From NCBI RefSeq assembly GCF_009690845.1, contig NZ_VWSJ01000023.1, positions 1 to 64,000 of the forward strand: a stretch of DNA of 64,000 nt, in the 5' to 3' direction. The stretch is from Campylobacter portucalensis. GTDB taxonomy: Bacteria > Campylobacterota > Campylobacteria > Campylobacterales > Campylobacteraceae. The notes beneath the pieces were generated by a model. That model saw nothing but the letters and a program-made list of their open reading frames with translations. It searched no databases and was not told where the DNA came from. A program made the translations under genes and the position numbers. This document shows positions 46,582 through 55,325 of this stretch, piece by piece (position 1 is the stretch's first letter; every line of letters starts with the position of its first letter).

Positions 46582-47781
46582 ATGATAGATGTTGATATTT
46601 TAATAATAGGTGCTGGTCCTAGTGGCTCTTTGGTTAGTGCGATTTTGCATAAAAATGGCTTCAGCGTGAAGTGTGTTGATAAGGCTAAATTTCCGCGTTT
46701 TGTTATAGGTGAGAGCCTTCTTCCTCATTGTATGACATTTTTAGAAGAAGCTGGTTTTTTAAATGCAGTTTTAAATGCTAGTTATCAATATAAAAACGGA
46801 GCTGCTTTTAGCTTTAAAGATCAATATACTTATTTTGATTTTTGTGATAAATTTAGCGATGGATTTGGTACTACATTTCAAGTTAAAAGAGCTGATTTTG
46901 ATAAACTTTTGATTGATGAAGCTATTAAACAAGGTGTAAATGTTGAGTTTGATTATAAGATAGATGATGTTAAATTTAGTGAAAATTTTGTTATAGCATA
47001 CTCAAAAAGTGGCGATATTAGAGCTAAATTTATAGTTGATGCTAGTGGATATGGAAGATTTTTGCCAACTCTGCTAAATTTAGAAATTAAAAGCAATCTA
47101 AGCCCTAAAAAAGCGTATTTTACGCATATATTTGATAATATAAGTGAGCCACTTTATGATAGAAATAAAATTCTCATCACAACACATCCAGAAAATAGAA
47201 AAATTTGGTATTGGCTCATACCTTTTAGTGATGGAATTTCTAGTATTGGAGTTGTTGGCGAGGATAAATTTTTAAATTTAAATTTAGATGATAGACAGAC
47301 TTTGATAAAACACGTTTATGATGCACCTATTTTAAAACGACTTTTAAATAACGCCAAATGGCAACAAGATGTAAAAAGTATAAAAGAGTATTCTAAAAAC
47401 GTTAGTAAACTTTATGGAGATAGATTTATTCTTTTAGGTAATGCAAGTGAATTTTTGGATCCTGTTTTTAGTAGTGGAGTTACCATTGCTTTTAAATCAG
47501 CTAGTTTAGCAGCAAAATGCATTACAAAAAAATTAAGAAATGAAAATGTTGATTTTAAAAAAGAATACGAAGATGAGCTTATGATTGGAGTTGATTGCTT
47601 TAGGAGTTATGTTGAGGGCTGGTATGATGGAAGTTTTCAAGATATTATTTATACCAAAAATCAAAATTATGAAGTTAAGAGAAAAATTAGCTCTATTTTG
47701 GCGGGCTATGCATGGGATAAAACCAACCCATTTGTTGTAAAATCAAATGAAGCATTGCACGCTTTGCGTGGATATTGTTAG
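46582..47781 (+). CDS. FAD-dependent oxidoreductase of the aryl polyene cluster
   Basis: The 399-residue flavoprotein has the dinucleotide fold IIGAGPSGSLVSAILHKNGF (G10, G12, G15), the FPRFVIGESLLP motif, and a C-terminal LLGNASEFLDPVFSSGVTIA FAD-binding segment, the layout of halogenase/geranylgeranyl reductase-like proteins found in APE clusters. It lacks the halogenase WxWxIP motif, so an oxidoreductase acting on the polyene or its head group is more likely. It opens the operon; the next gene starts 6 bases on. Confidence 0.8.
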   Translation: MIDVDILIIGAGPSGSLVSAILHKNGFSVKCVDKAKFPRFVIGESLLPHCMTFLEEAGFLNAVLNASYQYKNGAAFSFKDQYTYFDFCDKFSDGFGTTFQVKRADFDKLLIDEAIKQGVNVEFDYKIDDVKFSENFVIAYSKSGDIRAKFIVDASGYGRFLPTLLNLEIKSNLSPKKAYFTHIFDNISEPLYDRNKILITTHPENRKIWYWLIPFSDGISSIGVVGEDKFLNLNLDDRQTLIKHVYDAPILKRLLNNAKWQQDVKSIKEYSKNVSKLYGDRFILLGNASEFLDPVFSSGVTIAFKSASLAAKCITKKLRNENVDFKKEYEDELMIGVDCFRSYVEGWYDGSFQDIIYTKNQNYEVKRKISSILAGYAWDKTNPFVVKSNEALHALRGYC

Positions 47782-47787
47782 GAATTT

Positions 47788-48147
47788 ATGAGTATTTTGA
47801 AGTTTATTTTTTTTATTATCATATTTTTTTGCTTATCATCTTGTGGTTTGAAATTTCCAAATTTGGAATTAAAATTTGAAGAAAAAAGATTTTTTTTAGA
47901 ATGTGATAATCAAAATTTTACACTTTTAGTAAGCAATAATGGTAGAAATTTTTCGCTATTTGATTCTTTATTTACTCCTATTGTGAGTAGAAATTTTATG
48001 AATTCTAAATTTACAAATGCAAAATTTCTACCGCCATCATCAAAATATGATGAGCTATTTTATGAAATTTTAAAAATGATAAAAGAAGATAAAAAATACC
48101 ATATTTACAGTGGTAAAAAATTATTTTGCAAGGTTAATGAAATTTGA
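47788..48147 (+). CDS. Small lipoprotein of the aryl polyene cluster (DUF3261-like)
   Basis: The 119-residue protein has a lipoprotein signal (lipobox LSSC, Cys19). The middle FSLFDSLFTPIVSRNF is reminiscent of DUF3261 lipoproteins that occur in APE clusters; the sequence is shorter than usual. It probably sits at the outer membrane for polyene transport, by analogy only. The downstream ketosynthase gene overlaps its stop codon. Confidence 0.6.
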   Translation: MSILKFIFFIIIFFCLSSCGLKFPNLELKFEEKRFFLECDNQNFTLLVSNNGRNFSLFDSLFTPIVSRNFMNSKFTNAKFLPPSSKYDELFYEILKMIKEDKKYHIYSGKKLFCKVNEI

Positions 48148-49289
48148 AAATTTATATATCAAGACCATCGATTTTATCGGCAGCTGGAGATGAAAAGGCT
48201 TTATTAAAAAGTATAAGTTTAAACCAGACACATATACAAAAATTTAGTTATTTAAATCAAAAATTTATGGTAGGAAAAATCACTCAAAATTTAGAAAATA
48301 TACCATCTAAATTTAATGATTGGTTACAAACAAGGACAAATCAAATAGCTTTTAATGTCGTTTTGTCGTTAGAGAGCGAGATACAAAAAGCTATTAAAAA
48401 ATTTGGAAGAGATAGAGTGGGCGTAGTTGTAGGCACGACAACAAGTGGAGTTGAAGAAAATTTTAAAACGTTAGAAAATGGAAATTTAGATAGAGCAAAA
48501 TTTTGTGTAAATAAAAATGCACTTTTCAATCCTGCTGTTTTTATTAAACAAATGTTTAATTTACAAAATGTAGCTTATAGCATATCAACTGCTTGTACAT
48601 CTGGATTAAAAGCGATAAATGAAGGGGTAAATTTAATAAAAAGCGGAATTTGTAAAGCTGTGATTGTTGGTGGAGTTGATAGCTTAAACACTCTTACTCT
48701 TTTTGGATTTAAAAGTTTATCGATACTTTCTGATGATTTGATTAAACCATTTGGAAAAGATAGAAATGGTACAAATTTGGGCGAAGGAGGATGCTTTATG
48801 TTACTTAGTTGCGATGAGATAAGTGATTTTGTAATAAAGGGATTTGAAAATAATTGCGATGCTTTTCATATCACAACACCAAGAAAAGATGGGCTTTTTC
48901 AAACAAAAATAGTTTTAAATTTACTAAAAGCTTTAGAAGATCAAAAAGTTGAATATGTAAATTTACACGCCACAGGGACTTTAATAAATGATGAGATGGA
49001 GGCAGCAGTCTTAAATCAAACTCTTTCAAACACAAAGTCAAGTGGCATAAAACACATTATTGGACATACTTTGGGTGCTGCTGGTGCGATTGAGACTGGA
49101 ATTTGTATAAAATTTTTAGAAAATGAAGAAATTTTACCATTTTATGATGGATATGAGATTGATGGAAGTTTGGATAAATTTAATCTCCTATCTTTACCTG
49201 AGAAGCTAAAAGTAAATAATGCTATATCGCTTTCATTTGCTTTTGGTGGTGATAATGCTGGAATTTTAGTAGGAAAAAGTTATGTATGA
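48144..49289 (+). CDS. Beta-ketoacyl-ACP synthase (ApeO-like)
   Basis: The 381-residue condensing enzyme has the active-site triad: Cys151 in ISTACTSGLKAINEG, His275 in NLHATGT and His308 in IIGHTLGAAGA. It starts at TTG overlapping the lipoprotein stop and overlaps the dehydratase gene by 8 bases. In APE systems it elongates the polyene with a partner chain-length factor. Confidence 0.88.
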   Translation: MKIYISRPSILSAAGDEKALLKSISLNQTHIQKFSYLNQKFMVGKITQNLENIPSKFNDWLQTRTNQIAFNVVLSLESEIQKAIKKFGRDRVGVVVGTTTSGVEENFKTLENGNLDRAKFCVNKNALFNPAVFIKQMFNLQNVAYSISTACTSGLKAINEGVNLIKSGICKAVIVGGVDSLNTLTLFGFKSLSILSDDLIKPFGKDRNGTNLGEGGCFMLLSCDEISDFVIKGFENNCDAFHITTPRKDGLFQTKIVLNLLKALEDQKVEYVNLHATGTLINDEMEAAVLNQTLSNTKSSGIKHIIGHTLGAAGAIETGICIKFLENEEILPFYDGYEIDGSLDKFNLLSLPEKLKVNNAISLSFAFGGDNAGILVGKSYV

Positions 49290-49716
49290 TGTAAAAAATT
49301 TAATCCCACATAGCGGAGTTATGGTTTTAGTTGATGAGGTTGTTTTTGTAGATGATGTTTCGATAATAACTAAAAGTGTCATTAAAAATTCACCTTTTAT
49401 AAATGATGGCAAATTTTTATCTTTTCAGCTTATAGAGATTATGGCTCAAAGTTTAGGAGTTTATAAAAGTTGTAATGACAAAACAAGTGCTAATGATGTG
49501 GCTTTTTTGATTGGATGCAGGAAATTTGAAATTCTAAAACCGTTTTTGGAAATAGGCGATGAAATTTTAATTGATGCCAAACTTTCAATCCAAGATGAGA
49601 GTGGTTTTGGAGTGTATGATTGTAAATGTTATTTGGATAAAATTTTAGTTGCAAAAGCTAGTATTAGTGTTTTTAATCCAAATAAAGAAAAATTAGCGGA
49701 GATAAAAAATGCGTAA
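49282..49716 (+). CDS. 3-hydroxyacyl-ACP dehydratase-like protein (ApeP-like)
   Basis: The 144-residue hotdog-fold protein (LIPHSGVMVLVDEVVFVDD with the conserved His of FabA/FabZ-type dehydratases, EIMAQSLGVY helix) would form the double bonds of the growing polyene together with the ApeI-like domain encoded at 56541. It overlaps both neighbours by 8 bases. Confidence 0.8.
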   Translation: MYDVKNLIPHSGVMVLVDEVVFVDDVSIITKSVIKNSPFINDGKFLSFQLIEIMAQSLGVYKSCNDKTSANDVAFLIGCRKFEILKPFLEIGDEILIDAKLSIQDESGFGVYDCKCYLDKILVAKASISVFNPNKEKLAEIKNA

Positions 49717-50407
49717 AGTTTTAATCACAGGATCAAGTCGTGGAATAGGGCGTGAGATAGCCAAAAAACTAAAATTAAACGGATATGATGTTATTTTGCA
49801 TGGCAAGACAAAGAGTTTAAATTTACTAAATTTAGCAGATGAGTTAAAGAGCGAATTTATAACTTTTGATGTTGGAAATTTTGAAGAAGCAAAAGAGGTG
49901 TTGGATAAATTTAGCGAGCCGTTTTATGGAGTTATTTTAAATGCAGGTATTGCCAATGATGCGACTTTTGCAGCACTTAGTGTTGATGATTGGAATGGGG
50001 TTATAAATACAAATTTAGGAAGTTTTTATAATGTTTTAAATCCTCTTATTATGCCGATGGCAAGAGCAAAGCAAGGAAGAATTATTGTGATTAGCTCAGT
50101 TAGTGGAATCTTAGGAAATCGTGGCCAAAGTAATTATGCAGCTAGCAAAGCTGGGCTTATTGGAGCTTCTAAGTCATTGGCGATAGAACTTGCTAGTAGA
50201 AATATAACAGTAAATGTCATAGCACCTGGACTTATAAAAACTGATATGATTGATGAAAATTTACCTCTGGATGAGATTAAAAAGATGATTCCGATGCGAA
50301 GATTTGGTGAAGCTAGTGAAGTGAGTGGGCTTGTAAATTTTTTATTGAGCGATGAGGCTAGTTATATAACAAAGCAAGTTATTGGCGTAAATGGCGGAAT
50401 GATATGA
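49709..50407 (+). CDS. 3-ketoacyl-ACP reductase (ApeQ/FabG-like)
   Basis: The 232-residue short-chain dehydrogenase has TGSSRGIGREIAKKL (NADPH site), LNAGIAND, the catalytic Ser/Tyr/Lys in ISSVSG and NYAASKAG, and IAPGLIKTDM. It would reduce the beta-keto group before dehydration. The length is typical of FabG. Confidence 0.9.
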   Translation: MRKVLITGSSRGIGREIAKKLKLNGYDVILHGKTKSLNLLNLADELKSEFITFDVGNFEEAKEVLDKFSEPFYGVILNAGIANDATFAALSVDDWNGVINTNLGSFYNVLNPLIMPMARAKQGRIIVISSVSGILGNRGQSNYAASKAGLIGASKSLAIELASRNITVNVIAPGLIKTDMIDENLPLDEIKKMIPMRRFGEASEVSGLVNFLLSDEASYITKQVIGVNGGMI

Positions 50408-50416
50408 GGGATATTT

Positions 50417-51655
50417 ATGAATAGAGTTTTTGTAACTGGTTATGGCTTAATAAGTGCTTTTGGAAAGTCGTGGAGTGAGAATAAAACAGCTTTTGAGAAT
50501 GGTAAAAATGCGGTTATATTTATGAATGATTGGGAGCAATATAGGGATTTAAATACTCGTCTTGGAGCACCGATTTTAAACTACTCTCATCCAAAAGAGT
50601 GGTCAAGAAAACAAACTAGAAGTATGGGAAGGGTGAGTGAATTTAGCGTAGATGCAAGCGGTATGGCTTTAAATTTAGCAAATTTAGTAGATAAAGAAGG
50701 CATAAAAAAAGAGATAAAAGATGGAAGGATGGGTGTTGCGAGCGGTTCAAGTACAGGTAGCACAGACGCTGTTGCTTCTATGGCAAGACTTTTATTGAAT
50801 GGTCAAAGTGATTGCAATGCAAATACGTATATAAAAATGATGCCACACACTACAGCTGCAAATATATCTCTTTTTTATGGATTAAAAGGTAGGATTATCC
50901 CAACTTCTTCTGCTTGCACTTCAGCAAGCCATGCAATTGGATACTCATTTGAGGCCATAAGATACGGACTTATAGATATGATGATAGCTGGTGGGGCAGA
51001 AGAGTTATGTCCAAGTGAAGCTTATGTTTTTGACACACTATATGCAACAAGTTGTAAAAATAACACTCCAAATTTAACTCCATCGCCTTTTGATAAAAAT
51101 AGAGATGGTTTGGTTTTGGGTGAGGGTGCAGGGTATTTAATTCTAGAGAGCCAAAAGAGCGTTTTACAAAGAGGTATTACGCCAATTGCTGAGTTAGTTG
51201 GTTTTGGAAGTACAAGTGATGGCACTCATATAACTCAGCCAAATTCAAAAACAATGAAAGAAGCTATGATTTTAGCCTTAAAATCAGCAAATTTACAGCC
51301 TAAGGATATAGGCTATATCAATGCTCATGCTACAGCTACAACTTTAGGTGATATGGCAGAGACAAAGGCTACAAATGAGCTTTTTGGCGAGAATATCGCT
51401 ATATCAAGTACAAAAAGTTATTTAGGCCATACTCTTGGTGCTTGTGGTGGATTGGAGGCTATTTTTAGTATAGAGATGATGAGAGATGAGATGTTTTTTC
51501 CTACTATAAATTTGGTAAATTTAGATGAAAATTGTGCAAAACTAAACTATTTAAGAGAGATAACTAATATTAAAACTAATTATGTTATGAGTAATAATTT
51601 TGCATTTGGTGGGGTAAATACTAGCTTGATTTTTAAAAAATTTAATGGATTTTAA
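50417..51655 (+). CDS. Beta-ketoacyl-ACP synthase (ApeR-like)
   Basis: The 412-residue condensing enzyme has Cys167 in SSACTSASHAIG, His in NAHATATTLGD (about 302) and His in YLGHTLGACGG (about 338). It is only distantly like the first ketosynthase. In APE systems a second KS of this type starts or extends the chain. The three secreted paralogues follow. Confidence 0.88.
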   Translation: MNRVFVTGYGLISAFGKSWSENKTAFENGKNAVIFMNDWEQYRDLNTRLGAPILNYSHPKEWSRKQTRSMGRVSEFSVDASGMALNLANLVDKEGIKKEIKDGRMGVASGSSTGSTDAVASMARLLLNGQSDCNANTYIKMMPHTTAANISLFYGLKGRIIPTSSACTSASHAIGYSFEAIRYGLIDMMIAGGAEELCPSEAYVFDTLYATSCKNNTPNLTPSPFDKNRDGLVLGEGAGYLILESQKSVLQRGITPIAELVGFGSTSDGTHITQPNSKTMKEAMILALKSANLQPKDIGYINAHATATTLGDMAETKATNELFGENIAISSTKSYLGHTLGACGGLEAIFSIEMMRDEMFFPTINLVNLDENCAKLNYLREITNIKTNYVMSNNFAFGGVNTSLIFKKFNGF

Positions 51656-51708
51656 TTGAAAGGATAGAGATGAAAAAATTTTTAGTTTTAGCTATTTTAA
51701 TGGCTTTT
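51656..51708 (+). repeat. 53-bp direct repeat, copy 1
   Basis: The ribosome binding site, start and signal-peptide codons of the first secreted paralogue (from TTGAAAGGATAGAG) recur identically at 52576-52628 before the third. It points to a recent duplication or gene conversion of the leader. Confidence 0.85.
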
Positions 51709-52125
51709 GGTTTTAGTGCTTTAAACGCAAAAGATAGATTTTTTAATCACAATATAAACGAAGCACTAAACTCAGAATTTGCCAAGAAGATGCTAGATAA
51801 TAGCGTTAATTTTGAGTTTTCAAAGACTTACGATATAGATGAAAAACCGTTAGTTTTATCAAAAAGTTCAAATAAATATAGAAAAAAATTTGATTCTAAA
51901 ACAAAAGGATTGAAGATAATAGATAAAGACTATAAAACATCGTGTCAGTATGTGTTTATAACCACACTCAGAGAATTTGAAAGTGAAGCAAAGGTTAGAG
52001 GTGCAAAAAGTGTAGTGAATTTGCAAGGATTTTTTCAAAATCAAACATTTGATAGCAAAGATGAATTTCAATGCATAATAGGAAATATGATAACAAGAGT
52101 TATTTTAAAAGGAAATTTTAAATGA
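51670..52125 (+). CDS. Secreted paralogue 1 (small APE-cluster protein)
   Basis: The 151-residue protein has a signal peptide (1-20, ALNAKD), then NINEALNSEFAKKMLDNSVN, and a conserved C-terminal core: two cysteines (CQYVFITTLREFESEA ... EFQCIIGNM) with GAKSVVNLQGFF between. Small proteins of this kind, often mis-annotated as excinuclease subunits, occur in other APE-type clusters (recollection, not checked). Function unknown. Confidence 0.7.
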   Translation: MKKFLVLAILMAFGFSALNAKDRFFNHNINEALNSEFAKKMLDNSVNFEFSKTYDIDEKPLVLSKSSNKYRKKFDSKTKGLKIIDKDYKTSCQYVFITTLREFESEAKVRGAKSVVNLQGFFQNQTFDSKDEFQCIIGNMITRVILKGNFK

Positions 52126-52133
52126 AGGATATA

Positions 52134-52579
52134 ATGAAAAAAAATTTAGTTTTAGCTATTTTAATGGTTTTTGGGTCTTTGACGTCTTATGCAAAAGATT
52201 TGATTTTTTATCATGATATAGATGAAGCACTGAAATCTAATTTTGCAAAGAAGATGTTGGTAGATGAAATAGGGTTAGAATTTTCACAAAAGTACGATTT
52301 AGATGAGAGAGAAGCCGCTGTTTTAACACAAAGAAGTACTCATTTTTTTAAAAATATGATAAAAAACAAGCAAAAAAAGATTCTTACAAAGAAGTTTGCC
52401 AATATGTTTTTATATCGACTTTAAGAGATTTTCAAAATGAGGCTATAGCTAGAGGGAAATCAAAAGTTGTAAATTTACAAGGCTTTTTTAAAAGACAAAT
52501 TTTTGATAGTAAAGATAAATTTCAGTGTGCAGTTGGAAAAATTGTAATTGCAGTAGATTTAAAAGGAAATTTTATTTGA
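52134..52579 (+). pseudogene. Secreted paralogue 2, frameshifted in an A7 tract
   Basis: From the ATG at 52134 (AAGGAT upstream) the protein runs as MKKNLVLAILMVFGSLTSYA, with DIDEALKSNFAKKMLVDEIG, until seven A at 52372-52378 shift the frame and a stop comes at 52424. One more A would restore VCQYVFISTLRDFQNEA, SKVVNLQGFFKRQIFDSK and FQCAVGK to the stop at 52579. It is either dead or phase-variable. Confidence 0.75.
52372..52378 (+). repeat. A7 homopolymer at the frameshift
   Basis: Seven A after a C inside paralogue 2. Reading as eight A gives the frame that matches the other two paralogues. Confidence 0.8.
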
Positions 52580-52628
52580 AAGGATAGAGATGAAAAAATT
52601 TTTAGTTTTAGCTATTTTAATGGCTTTT
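52576..52628 (+). repeat. 53-bp direct repeat, copy 2
   Basis: Identical to 51656-51708; it covers the ribosome binding site and signal-peptide start of the third secreted paralogue, 920 bases downstream of copy 1. Confidence 0.85.
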
Positions 52629-53006
52629 AGCGGATTGAATGCAAAGGATGATATTTTACATATTTCGTTAGATAAAGCTTTAAATTCTCCTAAAGCAAAA
52701 GAGGTTTTAGATCCAAAAATAAAACTTAGTTTTGGTAGCGGAACAAAAGCAAATATCATAAAAGCAGGGCTTCAATCAAATAAAAAAACAAATTCTTTTA
52801 ATAAAACAGATGAAGAAGCTTGCATTTGGGCATTACTTTCAGCTTTAAAAACTTTTCAAAATAGAGCAATTCAAGAAGGCGGTACAAAGGTTGTAAATTT
52901 AACAGGATATTATAAAAAACAGCATTTTAATAGCAAGACAGAATTTCAATGCGGTGCTGGAGCTTTGATGGCTGGAGTTACTTTACGTGGAGATATTGCA
53001 AAGTAA
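52590..53006 (+). CDS. Secreted paralogue 3 (small APE-cluster protein)
   Basis: The 138-residue protein has a signal peptide (1-18, GLNAKD), ISLDKALNSPKAKEVLDPKI, NKTDEEACIWALLSALKTFQ and GTKVVNLTGYY, with cysteines in EEACIW and FQCGAG. This copy is the closest to homologues I recall from proteobacterial APE clusters (small excinuclease-subunit-annotated proteins). The next gene starts on its stop codon (TAATG). Confidence 0.72.
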   Translation: MKKFLVLAILMAFSGLNAKDDILHISLDKALNSPKAKEVLDPKIKLSFGSGTKANIIKAGLQSNKKTNSFNKTDEEACIWALLSALKTFQNRAIQEGGTKVVNLTGYYKKQHFNSKTEFQCGAGALMAGVTLRGDIAK

Positions 53007-53599
53007 TGAAATTTGAAATTTTAGATTTAAATTTTTGCGATTTTAAAAGCGGTTTTAATCTTAATGGTTTAAATCCGCTTCAAAAGAGGCGTCTAAGCAT
53101 TCCATCAAAATGTATTTATACACTTATTAAAAACAGTGTTAAATTTAATATGCCTTGTGTATTTGCATCAAATTATGGAGAATTTCATAGATGTTTAAAT
53201 TTACTTAGTGGGCTTAGTTTGACAAATAGTGTTTCTCCGACTTCGTTTTCATTATCTGTTTTAAACTCAGCTTTAGCAACATTTTTTATAAAACATGAAA
53301 TTCATTCGCCACTTTTTGCAATCAGCTCTGAAAATTTAGTAGAAGATGCGGTGATTTGTGCTTATTCTAAACTTTTAGAATTTAATGAAATTTGCGTGAT
53401 TTGCTATGAAGAAGTTCCATTTAGTGATGAGTTTTATAGTTCTAGTTTTATTATAAAAAGTGGAAATTCCATATCTTTAGAAATATCGCAAGAAAAAATT
53501 ATATCTAATTTAGTAAATTTGGAGAATTTTAGAGAAAATTTTGGCAAAGATTTTTCTTGGAGTGGAAGAGAGATTGGCTATAGATGGAAATTTTTATGA
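53006..53599 (+). CDS. Chain-length-factor-like ketosynthase domain (ApeC-like)
   Basis: The 197-residue protein starts at the ATG overlapping the previous stop; a longer frame back to 52949 is not credible. NGLNPLQKRRLSIPSKC and SLTNSVSPTSFSLSVLNSAL resemble the ketosynthase-like partner (PF13723 type) in which the active Cys is missing. It pairs with a true KS to set chain length in APE type II PKS. Slightly short for the family (about 240). Confidence 0.72.
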   Translation: MKFEILDLNFCDFKSGFNLNGLNPLQKRRLSIPSKCIYTLIKNSVKFNMPCVFASNYGEFHRCLNLLSGLSLTNSVSPTSFSLSVLNSALATFFIKHEIHSPLFAISSENLVEDAVICAYSKLLEFNEICVICYEEVPFSDEFYSSSFIIKSGNSISLEISQEKIISNLVNLENFRENFGKDFSWSGREIGYRWKFL

Positions 53600-54336
53600 T
53601 GGCTTTTAGAATTTTTTTAGTTGGTTTTTTGTTTTTTGTATTTGGTTTTATATGTATGATTGGAAATTTAATTTTTATTCCTATTTTGCTTTTAAGGCTT
53701 TATAAATTTAACAAAGTTCAAAATTTTAGTAGATTTTTAGTTAGGCACTCTTGGAGGCTTTTTCTGTTTTTTACTGAAATTTTAGGATATCAAAAATCAA
53801 ATAAAGAGATTTTAAAAGGTATCAAAACATCTTCATCTATGATTATTTGCAATCACCCATCTTTGCTTGATGTTGTATTTTTCTTATCAAATATAAAGGG
53901 TGTAAATTGTGTTGTAAAGAGTGGTTTGAGGAAAAATATATTTCTATATCCAGCGATAAAATCTAGCGGATATATCACTAACTCAAACGATAGCAACTTT
54001 CTAAATAAATGTATAGATGTTTTAAAAAATGGAGAAAATTTAGTGGTTTTTCCAGAAGGAAGCAGAACAAAAGATGAAATTTATATGCAAAAAGGTGCGT
54101 TTTATATAGCTGTAAGAGGTGCTAAGAATTTGATTTTGGTAACTCTTGAAATGAATCCATTGAGTTTAAGAAAAGATCAAAAATGGTATGAAACCCCTAA
54201 AGAGAAAATTGTATATAAATTTAGCATCAAAGATAAAATTGAGCTATCTAAATTTGAAAGCGATAAGATCGATACCATAAGAACTAGAAAATTAAATGAA
54301 GAGATAAATAAATTTTATAAAAAGGAGATAAGATGA
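53584..54336 (+). CDS. 1-acyl-glycerol-3-phosphate-type acyltransferase (ApeD-like)
   Basis: The 250-residue membrane acyltransferase has a helix at 8-30, NHPSLLD (block I, H-x4-D form, about 91-97) and VFPEGSRTKDE (block III, about 156-166). It overlaps the CLF-like gene by 16 bases and the ACP gene by 4. It probably transfers the polyene or fatty acyl chain in building the lipid anchor. Confidence 0.85.
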   Translation: MEIFMMAFRIFLVGFLFFVFGFICMIGNLIFIPILLLRLYKFNKVQNFSRFLVRHSWRLFLFFTEILGYQKSNKEILKGIKTSSSMIICNHPSLLDVVFFLSNIKGVNCVVKSGLRKNIFLYPAIKSSGYITNSNDSNFLNKCIDVLKNGENLVVFPEGSRTKDEIYMQKGAFYIAVRGAKNLILVTLEMNPLSLRKDQKWYETPKEKIVYKFSIKDKIELSKFESDKIDTIRTRKLNEEINKFYKKEIR

Positions 54337-54584
54337 TTGAAGAAGTTAAAAATTTTATTATAAAGAGTTTAAATTTAGAGGATATGAGTCCGTCTGATAT
54401 AGATGAAAATGAGCCTTTGTTTAATGATGGTTTAGGGCTTGATAGTGTTGATGCACTAGAACTTGGACTTAGTATATCAAAAGTTTATGGCATACAATTG
54501 GATTCTAAAAATTCTAATTTAAAAGAAATTTTTCAAAATGTTAAAACATTAAGCGAATTTATAGAAAAAAATAGGACAAAATAA
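54333..54584 (+). CDS. Acyl carrier protein 1 (ApeE-like)
   Basis: An 83-residue ACP with phosphopantetheine Ser38 in GLGLDSVDALELGL. AAGGAG precedes the start. It carries the growing polyene or the starter acid. Confidence 0.9.
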   Translation: MIEEVKNFIIKSLNLEDMSPSDIDENEPLFNDGLGLDSVDALELGLSISKVYGIQLDSKNSNLKEIFQNVKTLSEFIEKNRTK

Positions 54585-54826
54585 TGAATAAAAATGAAAT
54601 TTTTGAAATTTTAAAAACAAATTTAGTTGAACTTTTTGAGTTAGAAGAGTCAAATATTACACTTGAAGCAAAAATTTATGAAGATTTAGATATTGATAGT
54701 ATTGATGCGATTGATTTAATCGATAGTATTAAGAAAAAAACTGGTTATAGACTAGAGCCAAATGATTTTAAAAATGTAAAAACACTTGGAGATATAGTTG
54801 AAGCGGTTTCATCTAAGGTTAGTTAA
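54584..54826 (+). CDS. Acyl carrier protein 2 (ApeF-like)
   Basis: An 80-residue ACP with Ser39 in DLDIDSIDAIDLID. Its start overlaps the first ACP stop by one base, and the two ACPs are distinct in sequence, as in E. coli-type APE clusters. Confidence 0.9.
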   Translation: MNKNEIFEILKTNLVELFELEESNITLEAKIYEDLDIDSIDAIDLIDSIKKKTGYRLEPNDFKNVKTLGDIVEAVSSKVS

Positions 54827-55325
54827 TCAAATACTTTTAAGTATTTTTAGTGTTTTATACCCTTTTGGAATTGTTTTTAAGAGTGAATTTTTATTAGAGA
54901 TTGCATTTTTTCTAGCTTTATTTTGGGGCTTAAAAGCGTATTTTGATAAAAAATATTGCTATTTTTTAGTATCTTTATTTTTTATCTTTATAGCTTTTTT
55001 TAGAAAGTTTGCATTTTTTTATCCTGTGCTTATGAATTTAGCTATGTTTTTAGTTTTTTTTATAAGCTTAAAAAATGAAAGCATAATTACCAAATTTGCC
55101 AAAATCAAAGAGCCAAATTTACCACAAAAAGGCGTTATTTATACAAGAAATTTAACTAAAATTTGGTGTTTATTTTTTATAATAAATGGATTATTTAGTT
55201 TTTTGTTATTTTTTGTGAATGAAAAATTTTGGGCGATTTATTGCGGCTTTATAAGCTATGTTTTGGTTTTTATTCTATTTTTTGGAGAGATTTTATATAG
55301 AAAGGTGTTTATAAAAATTGATTAA
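54798..55325 (+). CDS. COG4648-type membrane protein (ApeG-like)
   Basis: The 175-residue hydrophobic protein has about five helices and a conserved soluble-facing stretch GVIYTRNLTKIWCLFFIING. The TTG start at 54798 would overlap the second ACP by 29 bases; a start slightly later is possible. COG4648 proteins are a constant but uncharacterised part of APE clusters. Confidence 0.72.
   Translation: MKRFHLRLVNQILLSIFSVLYPFGIVFKSEFLLEIAFFLALFWGLKAYFDKKYCYFLVSLFFIFIAFFRKFAFFYPVLMNLAMFLVFFISLKNESIITKFAKIKEPNLPQKGVIYTRNLTKIWCLFFIINGLFSFLLFFVNEKFWAIYCGFISYVLVFILFFGEILYRKVFIKID

Noticed and set aside
46582-47781. Tryptophan halogenase
   Set aside because: The fold and FPRFVIGESL motif are shared, but the halogenase WxWxIP motif is not visible.
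52949-53005. Longer N-terminus for the CLF-like protein
   Set aside because: These codons lie inside the end of the third secreted paralogue in another frame; the ATG at 53006 gives the sensible start.
51670-53006. Real excinuclease (UvrA) subunits
   Set aside because: The proteins are 140-150 residues with signal peptides and no ATPase motifs; the name is only a database legacy for similar small proteins.
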